Assembly (NCBI GenBank): GCA_021779415.1
Contig: JAJYAS010000073.1
Coordinates: 1-9,931, forward strand
Direction of reading: 5' to 3'
Length of the DNA: 9,931 bases
DNA from: Bacillota bacterium
GTDB lineage: Bacteria; Bacillota_B; Desulfitobacteriia; Desulfitobacteriales; Desulfitobacteriaceae
Part shown: positions 1-7,341 of the stretch, in pieces
How positions within the stretch are numbered: the stretch's first letter is position 1
Layout of the letters: each line of letters opens with the position of its first letter
Position numbers and translations under genes: made by a program
Notes under the pieces: generated by a model
Databases searched by the model: none
What the model saw: only the letters and a program-made list of their open reading frames with translations
What the model was told of the DNA's origin: nothing

Positions 1-31
1 GGTGCGATATGCACCCTCTCTGTCCTTTTTT
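1..31 (+). terminator. 3' part of a leader terminator, probably the glycine riboswitch expression platform upstream of gcvT
   Basis: The window opens with a perfect 5-bp hairpin (GGTGC, loop GATAT, GCACC), followed at once by CTCTCTGTCC and six T residues. CTCTCTGTCC needs a partner GGACAGAGAG, which would lie just left of the window. GGACAGAG is the conserved 3' end of known glycine riboswitch aptamers, which commonly precede gcvT. The natural reading is a long terminator stem that competes with the aptamer, so that glycine binding frees the transcript to continue into gcvT. The 3' strand, inner hairpin and T-run are visible; the aptamer itself is outside the window and is inferred. Confidence 0.62.
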
Positions 32-91
32 ATGTTTCTACTCTGGGGCATAAGGGCAAACTCATGTGACGAAATTTAGGAGGTGCCACTA

Positions 92-1186
92 ATGGTTGAA
101 CCAAAACGAACTCCGCTTTATGAAGAACATCTGGCAGCTAAGGCCAAACTGATTGACTTCGGCGGATGGGAAATGCCTGTCCAGTATGCTGGCGTGATAG
201 ACGAACACCATGCGGTTCGGACAAAGGCAGGGTTATTTGATGTTTCGCATATGGGAGAGATCGATGTTCGCGGCAAAGAAGCTCAAGCTTATGTACAAAT
301 GCTAATTACCAATGATGTTAGTAAGCTTGTGGATGGGAAAATTCTCTACTCCCCTATGTGTTATCCAAATGGTGGGATTGTGGACGATCTGCTTGTTTAT
401 CGTTATAATCAAGAACATTTCTTTATTGTTGTGAATGCATCCAACACAGATAAGGATTACGCTTGGATGGTTGAGCAAACTGAAGGATTCGACGTGGTTG
501 TGGAGAACGTTTCCGATCAATACGCGCAACTTGCTCTGCAAGGTCCACTAGCGGAAACAATTTTGCAACGTATTACTAACGTCAATCTGGCACAGATTAT
601 ATATTATGGGTTTACTCATGGAGAAATTGATGGCGTAGAGTGTCTAATCTCCCGCACAGGCTACACGGGAGAAGATGGCTTTGAAATCTATGTTTCTCCT
701 GAGTATGGCAGACAATTATGGCGGAAGATTTTAGAAATGGGTGCGAAAGAAGGCGTTCAGCCCATTGGTTTGGGCGCTCGTGACACATTGCGTTTTGAAG
801 CTCGTCTTCCCTTGTATGGCAATGAATTAGGGTCAGAAATTTCTCCGTTAGAAGCAGGGCTTGGTATCTTTGTCAAATTAGCTAAAGCTGCTTTCATTGG
901 AAGGGACGCACTCCTAACACAAAAAGAACAGGGGGTACCGCGCAAGTTGGTAGGGCTTGAAATGATTGGGCGGGGGATTGCCCGTTCTCATTATCCACTT
1001 CAAAAAGACGGTGCAGAAATTGGATTTGTCACTTCAGGCTCTTTCTCCCCGACACTCAATAAAAACATTGCTTTGGGGCTGATTCGCTCGGAATTGGCCG
1101 TTCAAGGGGATGTTTTAGATGTGATGATTCGTGGAAAAGCAGTGCAAGCCAAAATGATTCCCACTTTATTTTACAAACGAAGTTAA
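92..1186 (+). CDS. gcvT: Glycine cleavage system T-protein (aminomethyltransferase)
   Basis: This is the T-protein, which transfers the methylene carbon from aminomethyl-dihydrolipoyl GcvH to tetrahydrofolate and releases ammonia (EC 2.1.2.10). The 364-residue product has the family length. Family landmarks include the N-terminal [10 protein letters not shown] (residues 23-32), FDVSHMGEI (49-57) and [11 protein letters not shown] (94-104), with the D98-D99 pair in the folate and catalytic site. [13 protein letters not shown] and [18 protein letters not shown] follow, and a C-terminal barrel domain carries [15 protein letters not shown] at 92 is chosen because AGGAGGTG at 78-85 sits 6 nt upstream; a GTG at 83 lies inside that ribosome binding site. 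It is the first gene of the gcv operon, and the leader terminator ahead of it suggests glycine control. The family assignment is secure. Confidence 0.97.
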   Translation: MVEPKRTPLYEEHLAAKAKLIDFGGWEMPVQYAGVIDEHHAVRTKAGLFDVSHMGEIDVRGKEAQAYVQMLITNDVSKLVDGKILYSPMCYPNGGIVDDLLVYRYNQEHFFIVVNASNTDKDYAWMVEQTEGFDVVVENVSDQYAQLALQGPLAETILQRITNVNLAQIIYYGFTHGEIDGVECLISRTGYTGEDGFEIYVSPEYGRQLWRKILEMGAKEGVQPIGLGARDTLRFEARLPLYGNELGSEISPLEAGLGIFVKLAKAAFIGRDALLTQKEQGVPRKLVGLEMIGRGIARSHYPLQKDGAEIGFVTSGSFSPTLNKNIALGLIRSELAVQGDVLDVMIRGKAVQAKMIPTLFYKRS

Positions 1187-1260
1187 GCCATGCACTAAGT
1201 TCGTAGTACAAATGGTATACCCAAGGACAAGATAACAAAAATATTAGGAGGTTGATTTTA

Positions 1261-1647
1261 ATGAATCCAGTAGAATTAAAGTATAACAAAGAGCATGAGT
1301 ATGCGAAGGTTGAGGGAAACATCGTGACGATGGGGATTACTGATCATGCGCAGGAAAGCCTTGGGGATGTTGTATTTGTCGAACTTCCTGAGGAAGGTGC
1401 GACGGTGACGGTGGGAAAATCCTATGGAACGGTGGAGTCTGTGAAAGCGGTCTCTGATCTTACGGCTTCAATCAGCGGAAATGTCGTGGAGGTGAATTCG
1501 TTAGCCATGGATACCCCTGATTTGCTGAACAGTGATCCCTATGGCGAAGGTTGGTTGATTAAGGTTGAAACGGACGATTTATCCCCCCTTAAAGACATGA
1601 TGACGGTTGACGAATATGAAGCCTTTCTCGCAGAGGAGGAACATTAG
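1261..1647 (+). CDS. gcvH: Glycine cleavage system H-protein, lipoyl carrier
   Basis: GcvH is the small carrier that shuttles the aminomethyl intermediate among the P, T and L proteins on a swinging lipoyl arm. The 128-residue product has the usual length. The lipoylation motif [12 protein letters not shown] places the modified lysine at K62, where family members carry it. The sequence also has [13 protein letters not shown] near the N-terminus, [19 protein letters not shown] before the lipoyl hairpin, and a C-terminal [15 protein letters not shown] at 1246-1251 lies 9 nt before the ATG. It sits between gcvT and gcvPA, with a 74-bp gap before it and almost none after. It is the obvious acceptor for the octanoyl and lipoyl assembly enzymes encoded about 3 kb downstream. 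GcvH may also relay lipoyl groups to other complexes, as in Bacillus, but no amidotransferase (LipL) is seen here. Confidence 0.97.
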   Translation: MNPVELKYNKEHEYAKVEGNIVTMGITDHAQESLGDVVFVELPEEGATVTVGKSYGTVESVKAVSDLTASISGNVVEVNSLAMDTPDLLNSDPYGEGWLIKVETDDLSPLKDMMTVDEYEAFLAEEEH

Positions 1648-1648
1648 A

Positions 1649-2989
1649 ATGAACTTTGTACCGAATACCGACAGTCAACAGGAGCGGCTCTTAGCCCGAA
1701 TCGGAGTTAAGTCGGTTGAGGATCTTTTTGCGGATATACCTGAGGAAATTCGCATGCAGCGTCCGCTTGCGATTCGTGGAGGAATGTCAGAGCAGGAATT
1801 GGTTAAGCATGTCAAAGAACTGGCGAACCTTAACAAAACAGTGGAGGACTATAGTTCTTATCTTGGAGCAGGAGCTTATGAACATTTTATCCCCAGTTTT
1901 GTGGACCAATTATTGCTGCGTTCCGAATTTTACACAGCCTATACACCCTACCAACCGGAGATTAGTCAGGGGACACTGCAGGCCATTTATGAATATCAGA
2001 CGTTAGTTTGCGAATTAACCGGGATGGATGTGGCAAACGCCTCTATGTATGATGGGGCTTCGGCTTTGGCAGAAGCTGCGCTTATGACCTGTGATGCGAC
2101 ACGACGGGAAAAGGTGCTCGTTTTGCAAACCGTGCATCCGGAATATCGCGATGTGCTTAAGACTTATCTGCCACCCCGAGGTGTGGAACTCATCGAAATT
2201 CCTTATAAGGACGGTGTCCTAGATCGATCAGCCCTTGAAGTGGCGTTTCAAGAGGATATTGCGGGTGTCCTTGTTCAAAATCCAAACTTCTTTGGACGGA
2301 TTGAGATGGCGGAGGAAATCATAGAACTTGCTCATGCCAAAGGGGCTCTTGTGGTCATGGCGGTCAATCCTGTCTCTTTGGGGTTATTAAAGTCCCCTGG
2401 AGAATGTGGCGCAGATATTGTAGTGGGCGAAGGGCAAGCCTTCGGTAATCCTCTCAATTTCGGAGGCCCTTATCTAGGGTTCTTGGCAGTTCGTGACAAG
2501 TTTGTCCGGCGGATGCCAGGGCGAATTGTAGGGGCGACTACGGACAAAAACGGGAAAAAGGGCTATGTGTTAACCCTTCAAGCTCGCGAACAGCATATCC
2601 GACGGGAAAAGGCCACCTCCAACATCTGTTCCAATGAAGCACTCTGCGCACTAGCCTTCACCATGCATTTGAGTGCGCTCGGAAAAACGGGGGTCGTTGA
2701 ACTAGCGTATCTTAATTTGCAAAATGCTCACTATGCCGCTCGGGAAATTACTAAAATTCCAGGGATGCGGTTGGCTTTTGCGGGGCCGTTCTTTCACGAA
2801 TTTGTGATTGAGACCAAGCTTGAACCCGCAAAAATAAATGCCCTGCTCCTGAAGGATAAGATTATTGGCGGACTTGATCTTGCACGTTTCTACCCGGAAC
2901 TGGATCATCATCTCCTTTTCTGTGTGACGGAGACGAAGCGAAAAGTTGATATTGACCGGCTTGTGGCCAGATTGGGGGAAATCCAATGA
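1649..2989 (+). CDS. gcvPA: Glycine dehydrogenase (decarboxylating) subunit 1, P-protein N-terminal half
   Basis: This is the alpha subunit of the two-subunit P-protein (EC 1.4.4.2), which together with GcvPB decarboxylates glycine and loads the aminomethyl group onto GcvH. The 446-residue product matches the family length. Recognisable blocks are [14 protein letters not shown] [58 protein letters not shown], and [25 protein letters not shown] fold is present, but the Schiff-base lysine belongs to the partner subunit. ATG at 1649 is selected because GAGGAGG at 1633-1639 precedes it by 9 nt and the gene then starts directly after the gcvH stop; an in-frame ATG at 1607 lies inside gcvH with no ribosome binding site. 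Its stop overlaps the gcvPB start, implying translational coupling of subunits needed in equal amounts. Confidence 0.96.
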   Translation: MNFVPNTDSQQERLLARIGVKSVEDLFADIPEEIRMQRPLAIRGGMSEQELVKHVKELANLNKTVEDYSSYLGAGAYEHFIPSFVDQLLLRSEFYTAYTPYQPEISQGTLQAIYEYQTLVCELTGMDVANASMYDGASALAEAALMTCDATRREKVLVLQTVHPEYRDVLKTYLPPRGVELIEIPYKDGVLDRSALEVAFQEDIAGVLVQNPNFFGRIEMAEEIIELAHAKGALVVMAVNPVSLGLLKSPGECGADIVVGEGQAFGNPLNFGGPYLGFLAVRDKFVRRMPGRIVGATTDKNGKKGYVLTLQAREQHIRREKATSNICSNEALCALAFTMHLSALGKTGVVELAYLNLQNAHYAAREITKIPGMRLAFAGPFFHEFVIETKLEPAKINALLLKDKIIGGLDLARFYPELDHHLLFCVTETKRKVDIDRLVARLGEIQ

Positions 2990-4446
2990 AAGCATTAGAA
3001 TCGCTAATTTTCGATCTCAGTGCCGATGGGCGAACTGCGGTCAGCTTACCTGCTTGTGATGTCCCGGAGGTTCCAGTCGAAATGCTTATTCCCGATTATT
3101 TACTGGCGCAGCAGGAACCCAATCTTCCAGAGCTTTCGGAAGTAGATGTCGTTCGCCACTTTACACGTCTTTCTACGTTCAACCACGGTTTGGACACTGG
3201 ATTTTACCCCCTAGGGTCATGCACAATGAAATATAATCCTAAAGTCAATGAAATGTTAGCACGTCTCCCTGGTTTCACAGCCCTCCACCCCTACCAACCT
3301 GAAGCGTTGACTCAAGGGGCTTTGCAACTTATGGCGGAACTTCAAGAGGATCTCTGTGAATTAGCGGGAATGGATGCGTTTACTCTCCAACCAGCTGCTG
3401 GTGCTCACGGAGAAATGACGGGTATGTTAGTTATTAAAGCCTATCATGCCCACCGTGGCGATAATAAACGCACTAAGGTGATTGTTCCCGACTCAGCTCA
3501 TGGGACGAATCCCGCAACTGCGGCTATGGCAGGGTATGAAATAATTCAGGTACCTTCCAATGAACGAGGCGGGGTTGATCTGGAGGCCCTGAAAAAAGTC
3601 GTTAACGATGAAGTTGCGGCCCTCATGCTGACAAATCCCAACACAGTGGGTCTCTTCGATGAAAATATCTCGGAAATTACGAAGCTTATTCATGATGTGG
3701 GAGGGTTATTGTACTACGACGGGGCGAATACCAATGCGATTATGGGCCTGGCACGCCCAGGGGATATGGGTTTTGACGTTGTACACCTCAATTTGCACAA
3801 AACGTTTGCCACACCCCACGGGGGTGGAGGGCCAGGAGCTGGTCCGGTTGGAGTCAAAGAATTTCTGACCCCGTTCCTGCCAAAGCCAATGGTAATCCGG
3901 TGTGAGGATGGGACCTTCAAACTGGAGGAAAACCTACCCCTTTCCATAGGTCGAGTACGTTCGTTTTATGCCAACTTCTCTGTTTTGGTTAAGGCCTATG
4001 CCTACATTCGAAGCCTTGGCGGAGAAGGGTTGAAGTCGGCATCGGAAAATGCGGTTATCAATGCTAATTACTTGATGAGCATTCTCAAGGAACACTATTT
4101 CCTGCCGTTTGATCGTGTTTGCAAGCATGAATTCGTGATTACTCCGAAAAACCTAAAATCTACGGGGGTTCATACTTTAGATATCGCCAAGCGTTTGTTG
4201 GACTATGGCTACCATCCACCCACCATTTATTTCCCAATGATCGTTGAAGAGGCTATGATGATAGAGCCCACGGAAACCGAAAGCCTTGAAACGCTGGATG
4301 AATTTGCCCAGGTCCTCATCAAAATAGCGGAGGAGGCTCGAAATAATCCCGATCTTGTAAAGAATGCACCTTACTCAACCTTGGTAACGCGGTTAGATGA
4401 AGTGAGTGCGGTACGGAAGCCAAACTTGCGTTGGAGGAAAGAGTAG
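2986..4446 (+). CDS. gcvPB: Glycine dehydrogenase (decarboxylating) subunit 2, P-protein C-terminal half
   Basis: This is the beta subunit of the split P-protein and carries the PLP-binding active site. In the motif [19 protein letters not shown]272 is the expected Schiff-base lysine, and the following glycine-rich loop is characteristic. Other family blocks are [24 protein letters not shown] near the N-terminus, [34 protein letters not shown], and the C-terminal [24 protein letters not shown]. The 486-residue length is normal. The start codon overlaps the gcvPA stop as ATGA, so the two halves are coupled. It is the last gene of the gcv set, followed by a hairpin with a T-run about 60 bp downstream. 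The split PA/PB arrangement is typical of Bacillota and archaea rather than Proteobacteria, where P-protein is usually a single chain. Confidence 0.97.
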   Translation: MKALESLIFDLSADGRTAVSLPACDVPEVPVEMLIPDYLLAQQEPNLPELSEVDVVRHFTRLSTFNHGLDTGFYPLGSCTMKYNPKVNEMLARLPGFTALHPYQPEALTQGALQLMAELQEDLCELAGMDAFTLQPAAGAHGEMTGMLVIKAYHAHRGDNKRTKVIVPDSAHGTNPATAAMAGYEIIQVPSNERGGVDLEALKKVVNDEVAALMLTNPNTVGLFDENISEITKLIHDVGGLLYYDGANTNAIMGLARPGDMGFDVVHLNLHKTFATPHGGGGPGAGPVGVKEFLTPFLPKPMVIRCEDGTFKLEENLPLSIGRVRSFYANFSVLVKAYAYIRSLGGEGLKSASENAVINANYLMSILKEHYFLPFDRVCKHEFVITPKNLKSTGVHTLDIAKRLLDYGYHPPTIYFPMIVEEAMMIEPTETESLETLDEFAQVLIKIAEEARNNPDLVKNAPYSTLVTRLDEVSAVRKPNLRWRKE

Positions 4447-4505
4447 TAAGGTGGACAGAGAGTAAGCAGTCTGTAAACTATAGTACTAAAAGTAATAAGT
4501 AAAAT

Positions 4506-4529
4506 GCCGCTCGAAAAGGGCGGCTTTTT
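4506..4529 (+). terminator. Intrinsic terminator or attenuator between gcvPB and the lipoyl-assembly genes
   Basis: GCCGCTC at 4506-4512 pairs with GGGCGGC at 4518-4524 across a GAAAA loop, giving 7 bp with one T-G wobble. Five T residues follow at 4525-4529, and A residues precede the stem. This is a compact intrinsic terminator for the gcv transcript. Only 22 bp separate its T-run from the ATG of the next gene at 4552, which is too little for a complete promoter. The downstream genes therefore need read-through, or a promoter upstream whose transcripts cross this hairpin. The hairpin also argues against starting the next protein at the ATG that overlaps it (4504). Confidence 0.68.
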
Positions 4530-4539
4530 CCAAATGAGT

Positions 4540-4544
4540 GAGGA
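4540..4544 (+). promoter_or_regulatory. Ribosome binding site that decides the start of the first LipS-type gene
   Basis: GAGGA lies 7 nt before the ATG at 4552. The in-frame ATGs at 4504 and 4534 have no purine-rich Shine-Dalgarno sequence; the first is preceded by AT-rich spacer, the second by the terminator T-run. This supports 4552 as the true start, although initiation at 4534 cannot be ruled out. Confidence 0.55.
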
Positions 4545-4551
4545 AAAAGAG

Positions 4552-5433
4552 ATGGAACAATATGATGCAAAAACCTTGGTTCAACAGGCCTGGACGGTTC
4601 GTAAGGCACACTTTACAGATGAGATAGTGTTTGATTATCCGACTCAGACGGAGAGTATTACCTTAACTGGTCAGTCCTGTGCCTTGAATTGTGCTCATTG
4701 TGGGGGACACTATCTCAAAGGTATGCGCACCGTAGGTGAAATTAAAATCCATGGAGACCTTAATTCGAGCTACCCCTTTCGCAGCGCACTTGTTAGTGGT
4801 GGTTGTACTGCCGAAGGGAAAGTCCCTTTTGCTCAACACTTAGAATTTCTCCACAAACTTAAACAAGACATACGTTTGAATTTCCATGTTGGGTTACTGG
4901 ATCGAGATGAAATCGCCCTGTTGAAAGGTTTAGCGGACGTCGTTTCGTTTGATTTTGTTGCAGACCGGGCAACTATTCATGAGGTCTATGGACTTGAACA
5001 GGGGCCGGAAGATTATCGTCGTGTTTACCTTGGACTGCGAGAAGTCGTGCCCGTCATGCCGCATTTAACCCTGGGTCTGAAAGGGGGAGAATGGTGTGGA
5101 GAGGAAAAGGCCTTAGATGTGCTTCAGGAATTAGGATTCGAGGGTTTGATTTTTAATGTCTTCATTCCAACTCCTGGGACGCGCTACGCCCAACGCCAAC
5201 CACTTCCCGTGGAGGAAGTTGTTCGATTTTTGGCTCAGGCCAGGATTCGTTTTCCTAACGTGCCTCTAGCCTTAGGATGCATGCGGCCAAAGGGGAGGTA
5301 TCGTCTAGTTTTAGATGAAGCAGCAGTTGCACTAGGCATAAATCGGCTCGTCATACCGACTCCGGGCGCGCGTCGCGTGGCGGATGAATTAGGATTAAGA
5401 GTGATTCGTGGAGAGGAGTGTTGTGCACTATGA
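4552..5433 (+). CDS. Radical SAM protein, one half of a LipS1/LipS2-type lipoyl synthase
   Basis: This is a radical SAM protein with the cluster motif CxxxCxxC at C43, C47 and C50 in the context GQSCALNCAHCGGHYLKGM. The HCGGHYL signature is typical of a family formerly described as biotin-synthase homologues. From the published LipS1/LipS2 work, two such proteins together replace LipA, each carrying two [4Fe-4S] clusters and each adding one sulfur: LipS2 at C8 of the octanoyl chain, then LipS1 at C6. I cannot decide from sequence memory which of the pair this is, so no symbol is given. Extra cysteines at C85 (SGGC), C243 (LGCMRPKG) and the C-terminal C290-C291 could hold the second cluster. 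The 293-residue gene overlaps the next by ATGA and sits between gcv and an octanoyltransferase gene, which supports a lipoyl role over biotin. Confidence 0.82.
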   Translation: MEQYDAKTLVQQAWTVRKAHFTDEIVFDYPTQTESITLTGQSCALNCAHCGGHYLKGMRTVGEIKIHGDLNSSYPFRSALVSGGCTAEGKVPFAQHLEFLHKLKQDIRLNFHVGLLDRDEIALLKGLADVVSFDFVADRATIHEVYGLEQGPEDYRRVYLGLREVVPVMPHLTLGLKGGEWCGEEKALDVLQELGFEGLIFNVFIPTPGTRYAQRQPLPVEEVVRFLAQARIRFPNVPLALGCMRPKGRYRLVLDEAAVALGINRLVIPTPGARRVADELGLRVIRGEECCAL

Positions 5434-6401
5434 TGATCCGCTGTTCGATGGGTACCGCTAAAGTATTAGGGTTAAAAAAGCTTAAAGTGGATGCCTTGCC
5501 GACAACCGCCTACCTGATGGTCGGGGAACGATGTCGTTTCAACTGCGCCTTTTGTACGCAAGCTCGTGAGAGCAGTTCTCGTGCAGACCTTCTCTCAAGG
5601 GTCAGTTGGCCAAAATTTAAAGATGAAGAGGTTCTTCAAGGGTTAGCCTATGCTGACAACCAAACCGTGTTGCAGCGAATTTGCTTTCAAGTTGTTCAGG
5701 ACAAGGCCGCTTTAGAGGAAACGAAGGAATGGGTTAAATCTGTGCAAACTCAAACCCATCTTCCCATCTGCGTTTCAGCCGGTCCACGCACTCTTGAGGA
5801 AGTGAAAGAGCTTATTGATCTTGGGGTTGATCATATAAGCATTGCCTTAGATGCAGCAACTCCGGAAATCTATGCACAAAGTAAGGATGGATCATGGGAA
5901 GAGCGCTTTGCTTTATTAAGTGAGTCTGTAAAGAAATTCCCCGGCCACATGGCGACACACTTGATTGTTGGATTGGGGGAAAGCGAAGAGGAAATGATCA
6001 CCTGCCTTCAGTCCATGTATGACCTAGGAATAACCGTGGCACTGTTTGCCTTCACACCCGTCAAAGGGACACGAATGGAAGGGCGGAAACAGCCTGAGAT
6101 GTCGCATTATCGAAGGGTGCAGGTTGCCCATGATTTGATCCGGTATGGTTTGGCGAGGACAGAACAATTTGGATTTCAAGACGGTAAACTTATTCATTTT
6201 GGTCTCGATGTGAACGAGCTCCAGGAGAAGAGGGGTGGGGAACCGTTTCAAACGTCCGGTTGTTCGGGTTGCAATCGTCCGTATTATAACGAAACTCCAG
6301 GAAAAGAACTCTATAATTATCCTAGGACCTTGACCCCTGAAGAGACCGAACAGGCCTGGGCACATGTCAAAGAAACGAGATCGAGTGAGTCCGATAACTG
6401 A
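5430..6401 (+). CDS. Radical SAM protein, second half of a LipS1/LipS2-type lipoyl synthase
   Basis: This is a radical SAM enzyme with CxxxCxxC at C35, C39 and C42 within GERCRFNCAFCTQARESSS, resembling the family called biotin-synthase-related. The middle of the protein is a typical TIM-barrel with VSAGPRTLEEVKELIDLGVDHISIALDAATPEIY. Near the C-terminus, SGCSGCNRPYYNE provides C278 and C281, good candidates for ligands of an auxiliary cluster that donates sulfur; C5 in IRCSMGTAKVLGL might also contribute. The partner protein overlaps its start as ATGA, pointing to coupled synthesis of the two. AGGAG at 5414-5418 is 11 nt before this ATG; the in-frame GTG at 5418 has no site of its own. The pair is expected to convert octanoyl-GcvH to lipoyl-GcvH in two one-sulfur steps. 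The assignment rests on motifs plus context, and the LipS1 versus LipS2 label is left open. Confidence 0.82.
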   Translation: MMIRCSMGTAKVLGLKKLKVDALPTTAYLMVGERCRFNCAFCTQARESSSRADLLSRVSWPKFKDEEVLQGLAYADNQTVLQRICFQVVQDKAALEETKEWVKSVQTQTHLPICVSAGPRTLEEVKELIDLGVDHISIALDAATPEIYAQSKDGSWEERFALLSESVKKFPGHMATHLIVGLGESEEEMITCLQSMYDLGITVALFAFTPVKGTRMEGRKQPEMSHYRRVQVAHDLIRYGLARTEQFGFQDGKLIHFGLDVNELQEKRGGEPFQTSGCSGCNRPYYNETPGKELYNYPRTLTPEETEQAWAHVKETRSSESDN

Positions 6402-6419
6402 GTGAGGAGGGGAAGGAAT

Positions 6420-7232
6420 ATGACGACTTGGCGTTATTTGCCTTATCATGTTTTCTCCGGCGCAGAGAATATGGCCATTGATGAAGCGCTATTATTAACC
6501 ATGGCCAGCAGTGTGAATCCCCAACCCTTGCTTCGGTTTTATGGCTGGAATCCAGCGGCCCTCTCGTTAGGGTATGCACAGAGTTACCAAAGAGAGGTCG
6601 ATGAAGACGCTTGTCAGTTGGAGGGAATTGATATTGTTCGCCGCCCAACAGGTGGAAGGGCAGTTTTGCACCAATACGAACTGACTTACAGTCTTATTGC
6701 TCCAGAGCATGATCCGAATGTTTCCGGGACGATAATACAATCTTACTTAAAAATTAGTCGAGCTTTGTTAATGGGACTTCAGAATCTGGGGATTCCTGCT
6801 GAAATGGTTGCTTCCGGGGGGACTGAAGGAGCCAGTTCTGCCGCGTGTTTTGATGCCCCATCTTGGCATGAATTGGTAGTTGGTGGACGTAAGCTTGTGG
6901 GAAGTGCCCAGATGAGGAAAGAGGGGATGCTTTTGCAGCATGGTTCTATCATTTTGCATATGGACTCAGATCTTCTCTTTCGGCTTCTGAAGTTTCCTAG
7001 TGAAGCAAGCCGTCAGAGATTACTGACAGGATTTAAGGCCAAAGCCTGCGCTTTAGATGACGTTTGGACGCGACCGATCGCTAGGGAAGACTTAGAACGG
7101 GAAATTTGTTCTGGATTCTGTGGCATTATGGGAGTGGATTTCCAGCTAAGTCAACTGACGGATCAGGAACGGACAATGATGGAAGAAGTTCTTACAAAAT
7201 ATCAGTCCGAAGCTTGGACTAAAAAACGTTAG
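6420..7232 (+). CDS. lipM: Octanoyltransferase, LipM type (octanoyl-ACP to GcvH)
   Basis: This protein belongs to the lipoate ligase/octanoyltransferase fold (BPL/LplA/LipB superfamily). It has RFYGWNPAALSLGYAQ (residues 39-54), the RRPTGGRAVLH loop (74-84) and GGRKLVGSAQ with the conserved K158. The block ACFDAPSWHELVV puts a cysteine at C143, equivalent to the catalytic cysteine I recall for Bacillus LipM, which forms a thioester with the octanoyl group before passing it to GcvH. LplA ligases lack this cysteine, so a transferase is favoured over a ligase. The 270-residue length is close to Bacillus LipM (about 278). ATG at 6420 follows a purine-rich GAGGAGGGGAAGGA site; a GTG at 6402 would begin inside it. 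The gene lies 18 bp after the radical SAM pair, giving adjacent genes for octanoylation and sulfur insertion. Confidence 0.82.
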   Translation: MTTWRYLPYHVFSGAENMAIDEALLLTMASSVNPQPLLRFYGWNPAALSLGYAQSYQREVDEDACQLEGIDIVRRPTGGRAVLHQYELTYSLIAPEHDPNVSGTIIQSYLKISRALLMGLQNLGIPAEMVASGGTEGASSAACFDAPSWHELVVGGRKLVGSAQMRKEGMLLQHGSIILHMDSDLLFRLLKFPSEASRQRLLTGFKAKACALDDVWTRPIAREDLEREICSGFCGIMGVDFQLSQLTDQERTMMEEVLTKYQSEAWTKKR

Positions 7233-7266
7233 AAGTTTGTAATTTTTGTACAGCTTGCAGGACTTC

Positions 7267-7296
7267 TTGACAAAAAGTTGAATCTTAAGGGTAAAA
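7267..7296 (+). promoter_or_regulatory. Possible promoter upstream of comB
   Basis: A perfect -35 hexamer TTGACA (7267-7272) lies in the 109-bp gap before comB. The -10 region is poor: at 17-19 bp spacing the choices are GGTAAA, GTAAAA or TAAAAG. A weak or activator-dependent promoter is possible. No convincing terminator is seen between lipM and this site. Confidence 0.3.
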
Positions 7297-7341
7297 GAGG
7301 AATCTCTAGGTGTAGAACGGTAGGTGTGCTTTTAGATTACG

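Noticed and set aside
1214..1221. Palindrome GGTATACC between gcvT and gcvH
   Set aside because: An 8-base palindrome is expected by chance in a window of this size, and nothing around it suggests an operator.
1716..2006. A 96-codon + strand frame inside gcvPA
   Set aside because: It is in another frame of a well-conserved gene, and its translation shows no family features.
4504..4551. ATG at 4504 (or 4534) as the start of the first radical SAM gene
   Set aside because: The first overlaps the terminator hairpin, and neither has a Shine-Dalgarno sequence, while ATG 4552 does.
4552..6401. Annotating the two radical SAM genes as biotin synthases
   Set aside because: No other biotin genes are present; the linkage to gcvH and an octanoyltransferase and the family-specific motifs fit LipS1/LipS2 better.
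6024..6449. A 141-codon open frame on the minus strand
   Set aside because: It lies opposite the second radical SAM gene, has no recognisable domain or ribosome binding site, and reads like an antisense shadow.
7231..7267. AGAAGT...ACTTCT as a terminator after lipM
   Set aside because: The stem is only 6 bp with a loop of about 25 bases and no T-run, so it is too weak to call.
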